Assembly (NCBI GenBank): GCA_020635515.1
Contig: JACJZS010000002.1
Span: 1,102,001 to 1,166,000 of the forward strand
DNA from: Flavobacteriales bacterium
Lineage (GTDB): Bacteria > Bacteroidota > Bacteroidia > Flavobacteriales > Weeksellaceae
DNA length: 64,000 nt
Direction of reading: 5' to 3'
The translations under genes and the position numbers were made by a program. Positions 40,993 to 50,293 of the stretch are shown piece by piece. The first letter of the stretch is position 1; each line of letters begins with the position of its first letter. The notes beneath the pieces were generated by a model that did not search any database, had not been told where the DNA came from, and saw only the letters and a program-made list of their open reading frames with translations.

Positions 40993-43437
40993 ATGGTATC
41001 AAGATTCTCTTTAAACGAATTACTTGCTTTGAATGGTCAAAGTGATTTGAGTGAAAATGTTTATTTTTCTGATTTTCAGTTTGATAGTAGAAATATTGTG
41101 CAGGGAGAAAATAGTATATTTTTTTGTTTTGAAAGTAATAGAGAAAAAGCAATAGCTTATATCAATCAGGCATACGAGAGGAATGTTAGGATTTTTGTAA
41201 CCAGTTTTGAGTATTCTTTACCAAATTCAATTTTTATTCGAGTTGAAAAACCAATACAATTACTTCAAAAGTTTGCTAAATTTCATTTGAATAAATTTCA
41301 TTCTATTAAAAAAATTGGAATTACGGGAAGTAATGGGAAAACGATAGTTAAAGAATGGATTTATAGTGCATTGAAAGATGATTACAGGATTGTTCGTTCT
41401 CCAAAAAGTTATAATTCACAAATTGGATTACCTATTTCGGTATTAGAAACAAATAATACTCATCAAATGGGGATTTTTGAATGTGGGATTTCTAAACCAA
41501 ACGAAATGCTGAATTTGGAAGATATTTTACAACCAGAAATAGGAATTCTTACTATGATAGGAGATGCTCATCAAGAGAATTTCAAAGATGAAAAAGAATT
41601 GATCAGTGAGAAAATTATACTGTTTAAAAATTCCAAAATAATTATATATAACTCAGATAATAAATTGGTAAAGCAGGAGATAGAATCTCGATACAAAACA
41701 AAAAAACTAATTTCTTTTGGGAAAAACAGTGATGCAGAAATTCAACTAATAAGTTGCGTAAACAAAAAATTAGAAGTAAAAATACATTCCGAGATAGTGA
41801 TTTTTGATGTTAAATATCAAGATGAAGCAAGCGTAAATAACTATTTAACAGTAATTGCTTTACTTTCTGAGTTAAATCTTTCTATGGATAAAATTAGGAG
41901 TAAAATTTCTAATCTAGAAGCAGTAGAAATGAGGTTAGAAATCAAGCAAGGAATTTATAATTCCGTTTTACTAAATGATACTTTCAATGCGGATTTACAA
42001 TCATTAAAAATAGCATTAGAAAAATTACAGAATCAAAATAATGCCAAAAAAATGGTATTCATTACAGATATATATGAAAATACAAAAGATAAAGAATATT
42101 TATATACAGAGGTTTTTAATTTATTGAATAAGTATAATTTACATTCTGTTATTTGTATAGGAAGTTCAATTTTATCGTATTCTCATCTTTCTAAAAATAA
42201 AATAGAAGAATATTTTTCTACAGAAGATGCAATTAAAGGTTTTGATGTTAAAAATATAGAGAATTCAGCAGTTTTATTTAAAGGAAGTAGAAAGTTTCAA
42301 CTCGAAAAACTTGTAAAGTTATTCGAAAAGCAATCTCATGATACCATTTTAGAAGTTGATTTACAGTCGATAGTTCACAATTTAAAGGTTTTTAAATCTC
42401 AACTTGATGAAACGACAAAAGTAATGGTAATGGTAAAAGCAAATTCTTATGGAACAGGAAGTTATGAGATTTCGGAAGTGCTTCAACATCATAAAGTCGA
42501 TTATTTAGGTGTTGCTTATGCAGATGAAGGAGCAAAATTAAGAGAACAAGGGATTTTTCTACCAATTATGGTAATGAATCCAGAGCAAAATTCGTACGAA
42601 ACAATTATAGAATACAATCTAGAACCAGAAATTTATAGTTTCCGTGTTTTGGAATTATTTTTAAAAAAACTTAGAGAAAAAACCATAACAAAAGCGTATC
42701 CGATTCATCTAAAAATAGATACAGGAATGCATCGATTGGGATTTTCTGAAAATGAAGTTGAGCGACTTGTACATCAATTAAAAAATGATTCCAATGTTTT
42801 TGTGAAATCTATTTTTACGCATCTTGCTTCTACCGATGAGAATGATCAAGTTTTTACAAAATATCAATTAAATGCATTTGATAAGGCGTATCAAACAATA
42901 ACAAAAGAACTAAATTATTTTCCAATAAAACACGCATTGAATTCACACGGAATTATTAATTTTTCTGATTACCAGTATGATATGGTAAGATTAGGGATTG
43001 GGATTTATGGTTTTGTTTCTGATGATAGAATTCAACAAAAGTTAGAAAATGTAGTAACTTTAAAAACGAAAATATCACAAATAAAATCAATTCTTGAAAA
43101 AGAAAGCGTAGGTTATAACAGGAGATTTATTGCGGATAAACAGATTAAAATCGCAACACTTCCGATTGGATATGCAGATGGAATTTCTAGAAAACTAGGA
43201 AATGGGAGATTTTCGGTGCTAATTAAAGGGAAAAAAGCAGAAACGGTTGGTTCTGTATGTATGGATATGATGATGGTAAATGTAAGTGAAATTGAATGTG
43301 AAGAAGGAGATGAGGTAATTGTATATAATGAAAAAAACTCAATAAAAGAAGTTGCGGATTTATGTGAAACAATTCCATACGAGATTCTTACTTCTATATC
43401 TTCGCGTGTGAAACGAATTTTTTTAAAAGAATCTTGA
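40993..43437 (+). CDS. murF-alr: Fused UDP-MurNAc-tripeptide:D-Ala-D-Ala ligase and alanine racemase
   Basis: This 814-residue protein joins two cytoplasmic cell-wall enzymes. Residues 1 to about 445 are a MurF ligase with the ATP loop ITGSNGKTIVKEW near residue 110 and ECGISKPNEM. From about 450 onward it is alanine racemase with the PLP lysine at K482 in MVMVKANSYGTG and the VGYNRRFIADKQ segment near 700 with the catalytic tyrosine. The racemase supplies D-alanine, used after ligation by Ddl, for the MurF reaction. The fusion is known in Bacteroidota. The patatin gene follows within 8 nt. Confidence 0.95.
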   Translation: MVSRFSLNELLALNGQSDLSENVYFSDFQFDSRNIVQGENSIFFCFESNREKAIAYINQAYERNVRIFVTSFEYSLPNSIFIRVEKPIQLLQKFAKFHLNKFHSIKKIGITGSNGKTIVKEWIYSALKDDYRIVRSPKSYNSQIGLPISVLETNNTHQMGIFECGISKPNEMLNLEDILQPEIGILTMIGDAHQENFKDEKELISEKIILFKNSKIIIYNSDNKLVKQEIESRYKTKKLISFGKNSDAEIQLISCVNKKLEVKIHSEIVIFDVKYQDEASVNNYLTVIALLSELNLSMDKIRSKISNLEAVEMRLEIKQGIYNSVLLNDTFNADLQSLKIALEKLQNQNNAKKMVFITDIYENTKDKEYLYTEVFNLLNKYNLHSVICIGSSILSYSHLSKNKIEEYFSTEDAIKGFDVKNIENSAVLFKGSRKFQLEKLVKLFEKQSHDTILEVDLQSIVHNLKVFKSQLDETTKVMVMVKANSYGTGSYEISEVLQHHKVDYLGVAYADEGAKLREQGIFLPIMVMNPEQNSYETIIEYNLEPEIYSFRVLELFLKKLREKTITKAYPIHLKIDTGMHRLGFSENEVERLVHQLKNDSNVFVKSIFTHLASTDENDQVFTKYQLNAFDKAYQTITKELNYFPIKHALNSHGIINFSDYQYDMVRLGIGIYGFVSDDRIQQKLENVVTLKTKISQIKSILEKESVGYNRRFIADKQIKIATLPIGYADGISRKLGNGRFSVLIKGKKAETVGSVCMDMMMVNVSEIECEEGDEVIVYNEKNSIKEVADLCETIPYEILTSISSRVKRIFLKES

Positions 43438-43444
43438 TGTGTTG

Positions 43445-45616
43445 ATGAAAGCTAAGGTAGTTATTTTCTTTTTGTTTTTTGTTTCGTGTCAACTTTATTC
43501 TCAAGTTGATAGAGATTCTATGATTAAGAAAAAACCAAAAATAGGATTGGTTTTGAGTGGCGGTGGAGCGAAAGGTTTTGCGCATATCTCGGTGTTAAAA
43601 GAAATAGAAAAAGTAGGAATCAAACTAGATTATATTTCGGGAACGAGCATGGGAGCAATAGTAGGTGGATTGTATGCTTCAGGTTACAATGCGTATCAAT
43701 TGGATAGTATTTTGCAAGGATTAGACTTTGAAAAACTTCTTCTTTCTGAAAAGAAACGCAAATTTATGAAGTTTAATGACAAAGAAAAAAATGAAAAATA
43801 CATAATAGAAGTTCCACTAGATAATTTTAAAGTTAAGATTCCTAAAGCAATTTCAAAAGGACAAGGAACGCTGAGTGTATTATCTAAGCTTCTGAGGCAT
43901 ATAGATTCTAATATTGAGTTTAAAGATTTGTCAATTCCATTTTTATGCGTGGCAACTGATATAGAAACGGGAAAATCAGTAGAGTTGAATAGTGGTTTTT
44001 TACCTAAAAGTATTCTTGCAAGTTCCTCTTTTCCATTACTTCTAAATCCTGTAGAAATGGATTCGATTTTATTGGCAGACGGAGGATTGGTAAATAATTA
44101 TCCTGCCAAAGAATTAAAAAATAAAGGAATAGACGTATTGATAGGCGTTAATGTTTCAAAAGATTTATCTAAACGAGATAAATTGAAGTCGGCTACAGAA
44201 ATAATGAGTCAAATTTCTTATTATCAAGTGGTCAATAACATAAAAGAGCAAGAGAAATACATAGATATAGAAGTAAAACCTAATTTAGAAAAGTATTCGG
44301 TTACTGATTTTGATTATAAAGATTCCATTTTGTACGAGGGGGAAATTGCATCAGAAAAAATACGGTATAAATTAGATAGTATTGCTAAAATACAAGATTT
44401 AAATTACCATAAAAAACCATTAAAAACAAAAGGTAATGCTGAACATATAATTCTTGATTCCATTGACATAAAAGGGAATAAAATTTTTTCTAGAGAATAT
44501 ATTTTAAATAAGCTTTCGGTGGGAAATAAACAGGAAGTTTCCTATTTGGATATAGATAAAGATATAGATGCGTTGTATTCTACAGGATATTTTGATAATA
44601 TTTCGTATTATTTACAAAAGACGCGAGAGAAGAATATACTGGTAATAGAGCTTATAGAAAATAAGGAGAATTTAAAATTAAAGTTTGCAATTAATTATAA
44701 TGATGTTTTTAAAACAGGAGTCTTAGTGAATCTGTCTAAACTTAATTTATTTGTGAGAAACTCTAAACTTTCTGTAGATGTTGTTTTAGGAGATAAATTT
44801 AGATATTATATTGATTATTTTATAGATAACGGAGTTATTCCAAGTATAGGTATAAGTAATTCATTCGTTAATTATCCGTATGAAGATCAGCAAAATTCAT
44901 TTATAGGAAATGCGAAGCTATTTACTACTTCGTTATACTTTCGGTCGACGCTTAAAGAAAGATATGCTACCGAAATAGGTTTAGAACATGATTATTCTTA
45001 TATAAAAAGAAAAAGAGAAAAAGATATAGAAAATAATTACTATATACTGCCTTATGCAAACATAAAGTTTGATACTAGAGATGATTTTTATTTCCCAAAA
45101 AAAGGATTAAAATTTAATGCAATCGCGAAGTATAATTTACTGTCGGATTTGAGCGGATTTGAGCCTTACTTTATGCTTAATGGAACTTTGGAAAATCATT
45201 TTACTTTTTTAAAAAAAATAACCTTAAATACGGAATTCTCTTTTGGAACAATTTTGGGAGAAGAAGAAACTCCTGTTTTATTTAAGAATCGATTTGGAGG
45301 AGTTTTTGATAATAAATTGCTCAACTTTAATAAATTTTATGGATATAATTTCGATGAAATTCGAGCGAATCATTCGTATAAGGTATTTTTAGAGTTGCAA
45401 TACGAATTTTATAAAAAGAATTACGCTCAAATTTTTTGTAACTTTTTGAATGTACAAGATAGAGTAGAGGATATTAAGTTTACACGATTTGATTACAGTG
45501 GAATAGGTATAGGATACGGATACGATTCTCCATTAGGTCCTTTGCGTTTTATATATAGTTATTCTCCTGCGGATAAAAATTCATTTTTTAATTTAAATTT
45601 AGGATATACTTTTTAG
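43445..45616 (+). CDS. Patatin-like phospholipase with POTRA and outer membrane barrel
   Basis: About 723 residues. A signal peptide (AKVVIFFLFFVSCQLYSQ) is followed by a patatin domain with SGGGAKG (oxyanion hole), GTSMG (nucleophile serine) and LLADGGL (catalytic aspartate). Around residues 335-410 comes a POTRA-like part with IKGNKIFSREYILNKL. The rest is beta-rich, ending in GLGYGYDSPLGP-like and FFNLNLGYTF strands, as in BamA/Omp85 barrels. The layout matches PlpD-like type Vd proteins: a phospholipase attached to its own outer membrane pore. Start at 43445 (ATG) is preferred over an upstream GTG. Confidence 0.93.
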   Translation: MKAKVVIFFLFFVSCQLYSQVDRDSMIKKKPKIGLVLSGGGAKGFAHISVLKEIEKVGIKLDYISGTSMGAIVGGLYASGYNAYQLDSILQGLDFEKLLLSEKKRKFMKFNDKEKNEKYIIEVPLDNFKVKIPKAISKGQGTLSVLSKLLRHIDSNIEFKDLSIPFLCVATDIETGKSVELNSGFLPKSILASSSFPLLLNPVEMDSILLADGGLVNNYPAKELKNKGIDVLIGVNVSKDLSKRDKLKSATEIMSQISYYQVVNNIKEQEKYIDIEVKPNLEKYSVTDFDYKDSILYEGEIASEKIRYKLDSIAKIQDLNYHKKPLKTKGNAEHIILDSIDIKGNKIFSREYILNKLSVGNKQEVSYLDIDKDIDALYSTGYFDNISYYLQKTREKNILVIELIENKENLKLKFAINYNDVFKTGVLVNLSKLNLFVRNSKLSVDVVLGDKFRYYIDYFIDNGVIPSIGISNSFVNYPYEDQQNSFIGNAKLFTTSLYFRSTLKERYATEIGLEHDYSYIKRKREKDIENNYYILPYANIKFDTRDDFYFPKKGLKFNAIAKYNLLSDLSGFEPYFMLNGTLENHFTFLKKITLNTEFSFGTILGEEETPVLFKNRFGGVFDNKLLNFNKFYGYNFDEIRANHSYKVFLELQYEFYKKNYAQIFCNFLNVQDRVEDIKFTRFDYSGIGIGYGYDSPLGPLRFIYSYSPADKNSFFNLNLGYTF

Positions 45617-45618
45617 TT

Positions 45619-46032
45619 ATGATTTATTACTCAATACTTACAAAATACACTATAACCAATCGCCTTGCAATTCGAAATTGGATTGATGATGCGATTCGAG
45701 AAGAGGGATTTAAATCAAAGGAAATTACTTTTATTTTATGCGATGATGAATATCTTTTAGATATGAATAAAAAATACCTAGAACATGATTATTATACAGA
45801 TGTAATTACCTTTGATTATACTGCAAATAAAGAGGTTTCGGGAGATATTTTCATTTCTGTAGATAGAATAAAAGAAAATGCAAAGAATAATAATGTGTCA
45901 GAGAAAAATGAACTGTATAGAGTCATGATTCATGGCGTTTTGCATTTATGTGGATACAAAGATAAAACCATTAAACAAAAAGAAGAAATGACTCAAAAAG
46001 AGAATTATTATTTAGAGAAAATGGAAGTATGA
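45619..46032 (+). CDS. ybeY: Endoribonuclease YbeY
   Basis: This 137-residue metal-dependent RNase matures 16S rRNA and takes part in ribosome quality control. The zinc site HGVLHLCGYKDKT is near residue 107-120, with the third ligand just after. The DEYLLDMNKKYLEHDYYTDVITF segment is typical. It follows the patatin gene by 2 nt, so translation is coupled. Confidence 0.95.
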   Translation: MIYYSILTKYTITNRLAIRNWIDDAIREEGFKSKEITFILCDDEYLLDMNKKYLEHDYYTDVITFDYTANKEVSGDIFISVDRIKENAKNNNVSEKNELYRVMIHGVLHLCGYKDKTIKQKEEMTQKENYYLEKMEV

Positions 46033-46173
46033 TTTCATTTAATTGAATCTAATGGAATTTAGGTGTAACGCTTAGTAATATAACTATTTATATTCATAAT
46101 TACAAATTAAAACGCATTAAATAATTCATATTCAGATAAGATTTTGCTCATTAAATATATGATATAACCTTAG

Positions 46174-46181
46174 TACCTTTG
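46174..46181 (+). promoter_or_regulatory. -7 promoter element for pckA
   Basis: TACCTTTG matches TAnnTTTG, 24 nt before the pckA ATG. Confidence 0.5.
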
Positions 46182-46205
46182 TGGTGTTATTAAAAAGTTC
46201 AAATA

Positions 46206-47807
46206 ATGAAAAATTTAAACAAGTACGGAATTAAGAGTGAGAACATTCAATGGCAACTTTCAAAAGACCAATTAACGCAAGAAACCATCGATAAAAAAAT
46301 GGGAACTATTGCTGATAGTGGTACTTTAGCAATCAATACAGGAAAGTTTACAGGAAGATCTCCTCAGGATAGATTTATTGTAAAAGATGCTATTACAGAA
46401 AACGATGTATGGTGGGGGAAAATAAACATTCCTTTTGCTTCAGAGGATTTTGACAAGTTGTATGACAAGGTGGTGGATTATTTAGGAGATAAAGAAGTAT
46501 ATGTGCATGATGGAGCGGTTTGTGCAGATTCTAGATACCAAGTTAATGTAAGAACAGTTACGGAATATCCATGGTCAGCATTCTTTGTAAATAATATGTT
46601 TCTTCGTTTAAAAGATTCTGAACTTGAAAATTTTGAAGAAGATTGGTTGGTAGTAGATGCTCCAGGATTTTTAGCAGATCCAGCGGTAGATAAAACAAGA
46701 GCATCAAACTTTGCAATACTTAATTTTACTAAAAAAATTGCATTGGTAGGTGGTACAGGATATACAGGAGAAATGAAAAAAGGGATTTTCTCTGCACTTA
46801 ACTTCTTATTGCCAAAACAAGACGTTCTTCCTATGCACTGTTCAGCTAACTTAGGAGAAGGTGGAGATACCGCATTATTCTTTGGTCTTTCAGGAACAGG
46901 TAAAACAACTTTATCTGCAGATCCTAATAGAAAATTAATCGGTGATGATGAGCATGGTTGGACAAAAGATGATGTGATTTTCAATTTTGAAGGAGGATGT
47001 TATGCAAAAGTAATTGATTTAACAGAGGAAAAAGAACCAGATATTTACAAAGCAATCAAAAAAGGAGCTCTTTTAGAGAATATTGTATACAAAGAAGGAA
47101 CAAGTGAAGTTGATTATTTTGATGCGTCAATTACACAAAATACCAGAGTTTCTTATCCTATCGATCATATCAATAATATTATAGAGCCTTCATTAGGTAA
47201 AAATCCTAAGAATGTATTTTTCTTAACTTGTGATGCATTTGGAGTTCTTCCTCCTGTATCTAAATTGACTCCAGGTCAAGCTGCATATCACTTTATGTCT
47301 GGATATACTGCTAAGGTAGCTGGTACCGAAGCTGGTATTACAGAGCCAGTACCTGCGTTCTCAGCGTGTTTTGGTGCACCTTTTATGCCTTTACACCCAG
47401 CTAAGTATGCTGAAATGTTAAGTGATAAAATGAAAGAAACAGGCGTTAATGTTTGGTTAATTAACACTGGATGGAGTGGTGGAAAATACGGTGTAGGTAA
47501 TAGAATTAAACTTAAATACACTCGTGCAATGATTACGGATATATTAGAAGGTAAATTAGATGATATGGAGTATTCTATGAATCCAATATTTGGTTTACAT
47601 GTTCCAAAGTATTGTCCAGGAGTTCCATCAGAGATATTAGATCCTATGAATACTTGGGTGGATAAAGGTCAGTATATTAAAACTGCTATCCAGTTAGCTC
47701 ATTCATTCCACTTAAACTTTGAGAAGTTTGCAAACGGATCTTCTCAAGAAATTATAGAAGGAGGACCGCTTATCGATGAGCATCATCATTTAGGAGAGCA
47801 TGTTTAG
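46206..47807 (+). CDS. pckA: Phosphoenolpyruvate carboxykinase (ATP)
   Basis: This 533-residue enzyme decarboxylates and phosphorylates oxaloacetate to PEP, the entry to gluconeogenesis. Motifs are FTGRSPQDRFIV near residue 47, the substrate-binding LPMHCSANLGEGGDTALFFG, the kinase P-loop GLSGTGKTTLSADP near 235, and GDDEHGW. The arginine-rich MLNxGW-like WLINTGWSGG and RIKLKYTRA are in the C-terminal half. A -7 element precedes it and a strong terminator follows. Confidence 0.97.
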   Translation: MKNLNKYGIKSENIQWQLSKDQLTQETIDKKMGTIADSGTLAINTGKFTGRSPQDRFIVKDAITENDVWWGKINIPFASEDFDKLYDKVVDYLGDKEVYVHDGAVCADSRYQVNVRTVTEYPWSAFFVNNMFLRLKDSELENFEEDWLVVDAPGFLADPAVDKTRASNFAILNFTKKIALVGGTGYTGEMKKGIFSALNFLLPKQDVLPMHCSANLGEGGDTALFFGLSGTGKTTLSADPNRKLIGDDEHGWTKDDVIFNFEGGCYAKVIDLTEEKEPDIYKAIKKGALLENIVYKEGTSEVDYFDASITQNTRVSYPIDHINNIIEPSLGKNPKNVFFLTCDAFGVLPPVSKLTPGQAAYHFMSGYTAKVAGTEAGITEPVPAFSACFGAPFMPLHPAKYAEMLSDKMKETGVNVWLINTGWSGGKYGVGNRIKLKYTRAMITDILEGKLDDMEYSMNPIFGLHVPKYCPGVPSEILDPMNTWVDKGQYIKTAIQLAHSFHLNFEKFANGSSQEIIEGGPLIDEHHHLGEHV

Positions 47808-47836
47808 AAATTACCTAAGCATCTAAATAAATAGAT

Positions 47837-47872
47837 AAAAGGTCACATGCTGAATGTATGTGACCTTTTTTT
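47837..47872 (+). terminator. Terminator of pckA
   Basis: A perfect 12-bp stem (47837-47848 with 47858-47869) around a 9-nt loop is followed by a T run to 47872. Confidence 0.85.
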
Positions 47873-47893
47873 AAAAAAAAAGAATTATTTTTT

Positions 47894-47923
47894 TTGTAAT
47901 TTAAAAATATTGGTATATATTTG
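47894..47923 (+). promoter_or_regulatory. Promoter for rpsT and tRNA-Glu
   Basis: TTG at 47894-47896, a 19-nt spacer and TATATTTG at 47916-47923 form a full match, 57 nt before the rpsT ATG. Confidence 0.6.
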
Positions 47924-47980
47924 CACTCTAAAATTTAGAGGACGCACTAATAAAGTACTCAAAAATAGAATAAAGAACAA

Positions 47981-48232
47981 ATGGCGAATCATAAGTCAGC
48001 ATTAAAAAGAATAAGACAAAACGCAGTTAAAAAAGCGAGAAATAGATATTATCATAAATCTGCTCGTACTGCAATAAAAGAGTTTAGAAATGAAACGGAT
48101 AAAGCGGAAGCATTAAAAAAACTTCCAGGAGTTTCTTCTTTGATTGATAAACTTTCAAAAAGAAATATTATTCATAAGAATAAAGCGTCAAATTTAAAAA
48201 GTAAATTAACTAAGTTAGTTAATAGCTTATAA
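47981..48232 (+). CDS. rpsT: 30S ribosomal protein S20
   Basis: This 83-residue basic protein binds 16S rRNA and starts with the S20 motif MANHKSALKRIRQNAVKKARNR. The helical C-terminus ends ASNLKSKLTKLVNSL. The tRNA-Glu gene begins 9 nt after its stop, and both share one terminator, so the transcript carries a protein and a tRNA. Confidence 0.97.
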   Translation: MANHKSALKRIRQNAVKKARNRYYHKSARTAIKEFRNETDKAEALKKLPGVSSLIDKLSKRNIIHKNKASNLKSKLTKLVNSL

Positions 48233-48241
48233 AAATCTGTC

Positions 48242-48313
48242 GGCCCGTTCGTCTATCGGTTAGGACCTCAGATTTTCATTCTGGAAAGAGGGGTTCGATT
48301 CCCCTACGGGCTA
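48242..48313 (+). tRNA. tRNA-Glu (anticodon TTC)
   Basis: The 72-nt cloverleaf runs from GGCCCGTTC to ACGGGCTA. The acceptor stem pairs GGCCCGT with ACGGGCT, including a terminal G-U. The anticodon loop TTTTCAT carries TTC, and the T arm is AGGGGTTCGATTCCCCT. CCA is not encoded. Confidence 0.93.
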
Positions 48314-48316
48314 CGA

Positions 48317-48345
48317 AGCTCTCACTTTAAGTGAGAGCTTTTTTT
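48317..48345 (+). terminator. Terminator of rpsT-tRNA-Glu
   Basis: An 11-bp perfect stem (AGCTCTCACTT at 48317-48327 with AAGTGAGAGCT at 48329-48339) is followed by seven T. Confidence 0.85.
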
Positions 48346-48374
48346 ATATTTACTTTTGTGGTAGTTAGTGTGAC

Positions 48375-48416
48375 AAAAAAAATACCTCAAAGAAATAAAT
48401 TGCTCCTTGAGGTATT
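48375..48416 (-). terminator. Terminator of the murB-lpxK-punA operon
   Basis: AATACCTCAA (48381-48390) pairs perfectly with TTGAGGTATT (48407-48416). On the minus strand eight T follow. It faces the plus-strand terminator only 30 bp away, so the two convergent units are insulated. Confidence 0.8.
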
Positions 48417-48463
48417 GCTCAAAATTTATATTATTGCTGTCTTCGGTAAAAGTAATTTAACAA

Positions 48464-49276
48464 TTAAATTTCAGAAACTAAACCTTTTACAATTTTTATA
48501 ATTTTTGGCATTGCTATGTTTGCTGCATTAAGTACGTCTTCATGAGAGATACTTTCTCTAGTGTCTGGATTTCCTAAATCGGTAATTACCGAAATTCCAA
48601 AGCAACGCATTCCTTGATGTTTAGCAACGATTACTTCAGGGACAGTACTCATTCCTACGGTGTCAGCACCAAGATTAATTACCATTCCGTATTCTGCTGG
48701 AGTTTCAAAAGTAGGACCTTGTAGTGCAAGGTAAATTCCCTCGTGAATAGCAATATTATTCTTTCTTGCGTGTTTTTCTGCGATTTCTAAGTATTCTAAA
48801 TCATAAGCACAAGACATATCAACAAATCGTGGTCCTAATTCATCGTAATTTTTCCCTCTCAAAGGATGTTCAGGCATCATATTTATATGGTCTTTTATGA
48901 GCATTACATCTCCTATTTTAAAGTTTGGATTTACTCCACCAGAAGCGTTGGAAAGAACTAATTTATTGATTCCTAATTGCTTGAAAACACGAATAGGAAA
49001 AGTTACTTCCTTTATTGAAAATCCTTCGTAATAATGAAATCTACCAGACATCATTAGTATTTTTTTTCCTTCCAACATTCCAAATATCAAGTTTCCTGTA
49101 TGACCTTCCACGGTAGTATTAGGGAAATTAGGAATAACTCCATAAGGAATTGTCTTTATGATGTCAACTTCATTTTGTAAATTTTTTAATCCAGAACCTA
49201 ATACAATTGCAATATCAGGAGTATCTTGAATTTGATTGAAAATAAAATCAGCTGTTTGATGAATTTTTTTGAGCAT
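48464..49276 (-). CDS. punA: Purine nucleoside phosphorylase
   Basis: This 270-residue enzyme cleaves inosine or guanosine with phosphate in purine salvage. It resembles the trimeric low-molecular-mass family. Visible are the phosphate loop VLGSGLKNL, MSGRFHYYEGF, VLSNASGGVNP and the base-binding LALQGPTFETPAEY and GADTVGMSTVPEVI segments. Its start overlaps lpxK by 29 bp, indicating coupling, and it is the last gene of the unit. Confidence 0.95.
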   Translation of the reverse strand: MLKKIHQTADFIFNQIQDTPDIAIVLGSGLKNLQNEVDIIKTIPYGVIPNFPNTTVEGHTGNLIFGMLEGKKILMMSGRFHYYEGFSIKEVTFPIRVFKQLGINKLVLSNASGGVNPNFKIGDVMLIKDHINMMPEHPLRGKNYDELGPRFVDMSCAYDLEYLEIAEKHARKNNIAIHEGIYLALQGPTFETPAEYGMVINLGADTVGMSTVPEVIVAKHQGMRCFGISVITDLGNPDTRESISHEDVLNAANIAMPKIIKIVKGLVSEI

Positions 49277-50285
49277 AATTTAGAATTTGGGTATTGAACT
49301 CTTCTTTTTTATCAATTTCTACCTCGATAGGAATAAAAAACAAATTATTGTCTATTGATTCATATCCGCTTAATCTCATAAAATCTTTTTCAGTAGTTAG
49401 AATTATTTTTTTTCTCGAAGATATTTTCTCGAATTCACTTCTAATGCTTGTAATGTCTTCTTGAATATACCTATAATGATCAGGGAATTTTTTATGTAAG
49501 ACAGAATTAAATTGAAGAGCACAATATTTTTCTAAATTGTCACTTTTAGCAATTCCTGTAACAAGCAGTACATCTATGTCTTTGAATTGATTAGAACTAA
49601 TAAAGTGTTTGCTGGAATGAATTTTATCGGAATAAACTATACTGGAAAAATAAACAGATTGGTTTGGTTTAGGTTTTAATCTAGTTTTAATTTCCTCTTT
49701 TTCTTTCTCGGTAATCGAAGATGGACATTTGGTTACTACGATTATATTTGCACGATTAGAAAATAATTTAGATTCTCTAAGGTTTCCTGCTGGCAAAAGA
49801 TAATCCTCATAGTATGGATTTTCGTAGTCAGTCAAAAGTATATTAAAGTCAGATTTAAACTTTCGATGTTGGTAAGCATCATCTAGTAAGATAATTTTTG
49901 GATTGTAGTATTCAATTAATTTTTTTATTCCAAACACTCGGCTTTCGCAAACGCTAACGATTATTTTATTTTTAAAGCGATTAAAAAACTGCATTGGCTC
50001 ATCACCAACTTCTTTTTCGGTTGTATTGTATGACGCTACTCTAAATCCTCTTGTTTTTCTTTTGTATCCTCTACTAAGTACAGCAACTAAACCTTTATCT
50101 TTTAGTAAATCTACTAAGTACATGGTCATAGGAGATTTTCCTGTTCCTCCTGTGCTTAGGTTGCCAATTACGATATTTTTGGTAGCAAAACTTTTAGATG
50201 GAAGTATATTCCAGTTGTAGAGAAGATTTCTCGATGTGGTAATAATCCAAAAAATTCCAGAAAAAGGTAATAAAAGTATCTTCAT
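49248..50285 (-). CDS. lpxK: Tetraacyldisaccharide 4'-kinase
   Basis: This 345-residue inner-membrane kinase phosphorylates the lipid A disaccharide at its 4' position. The N-terminal hydrophobic anchor is followed by the P-loop NLSTGGTGKSPMT near residue 43 and LLDDAYQHRKF near 116. The C-terminal half has the KFPDHYRY segment. It lies 8 nt after murB. Together with lnt and an LpxL-type acyltransferase in the window it shows an LPS-type outer membrane. Confidence 0.95.
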   Translation of the reverse strand: MKILLLPFSGIFWIITTSRNLLYNWNILPSKSFATKNIVIGNLSTGGTGKSPMTMYLVDLLKDKGLVAVLSRGYKRKTRGFRVASYNTTEKEVGDEPMQFFNRFKNKIIVSVCESRVFGIKKLIEYYNPKIILLDDAYQHRKFKSDFNILLTDYENPYYEDYLLPAGNLRESKLFSNRANIIVVTKCPSSITEKEKEEIKTRLKPKPNQSVYFSSIVYSDKIHSSKHFISSNQFKDIDVLLVTGIAKSDNLEKYCALQFNSVLHKKFPDHYRYIQEDITSIRSEFEKISSRKKIILTTEKDFMRLSGYESIDNNLFFIPIEVEIDKKEEFNTQILNYAQKNSSNS

Positions 50286-50293
50286 AGGTTGAG

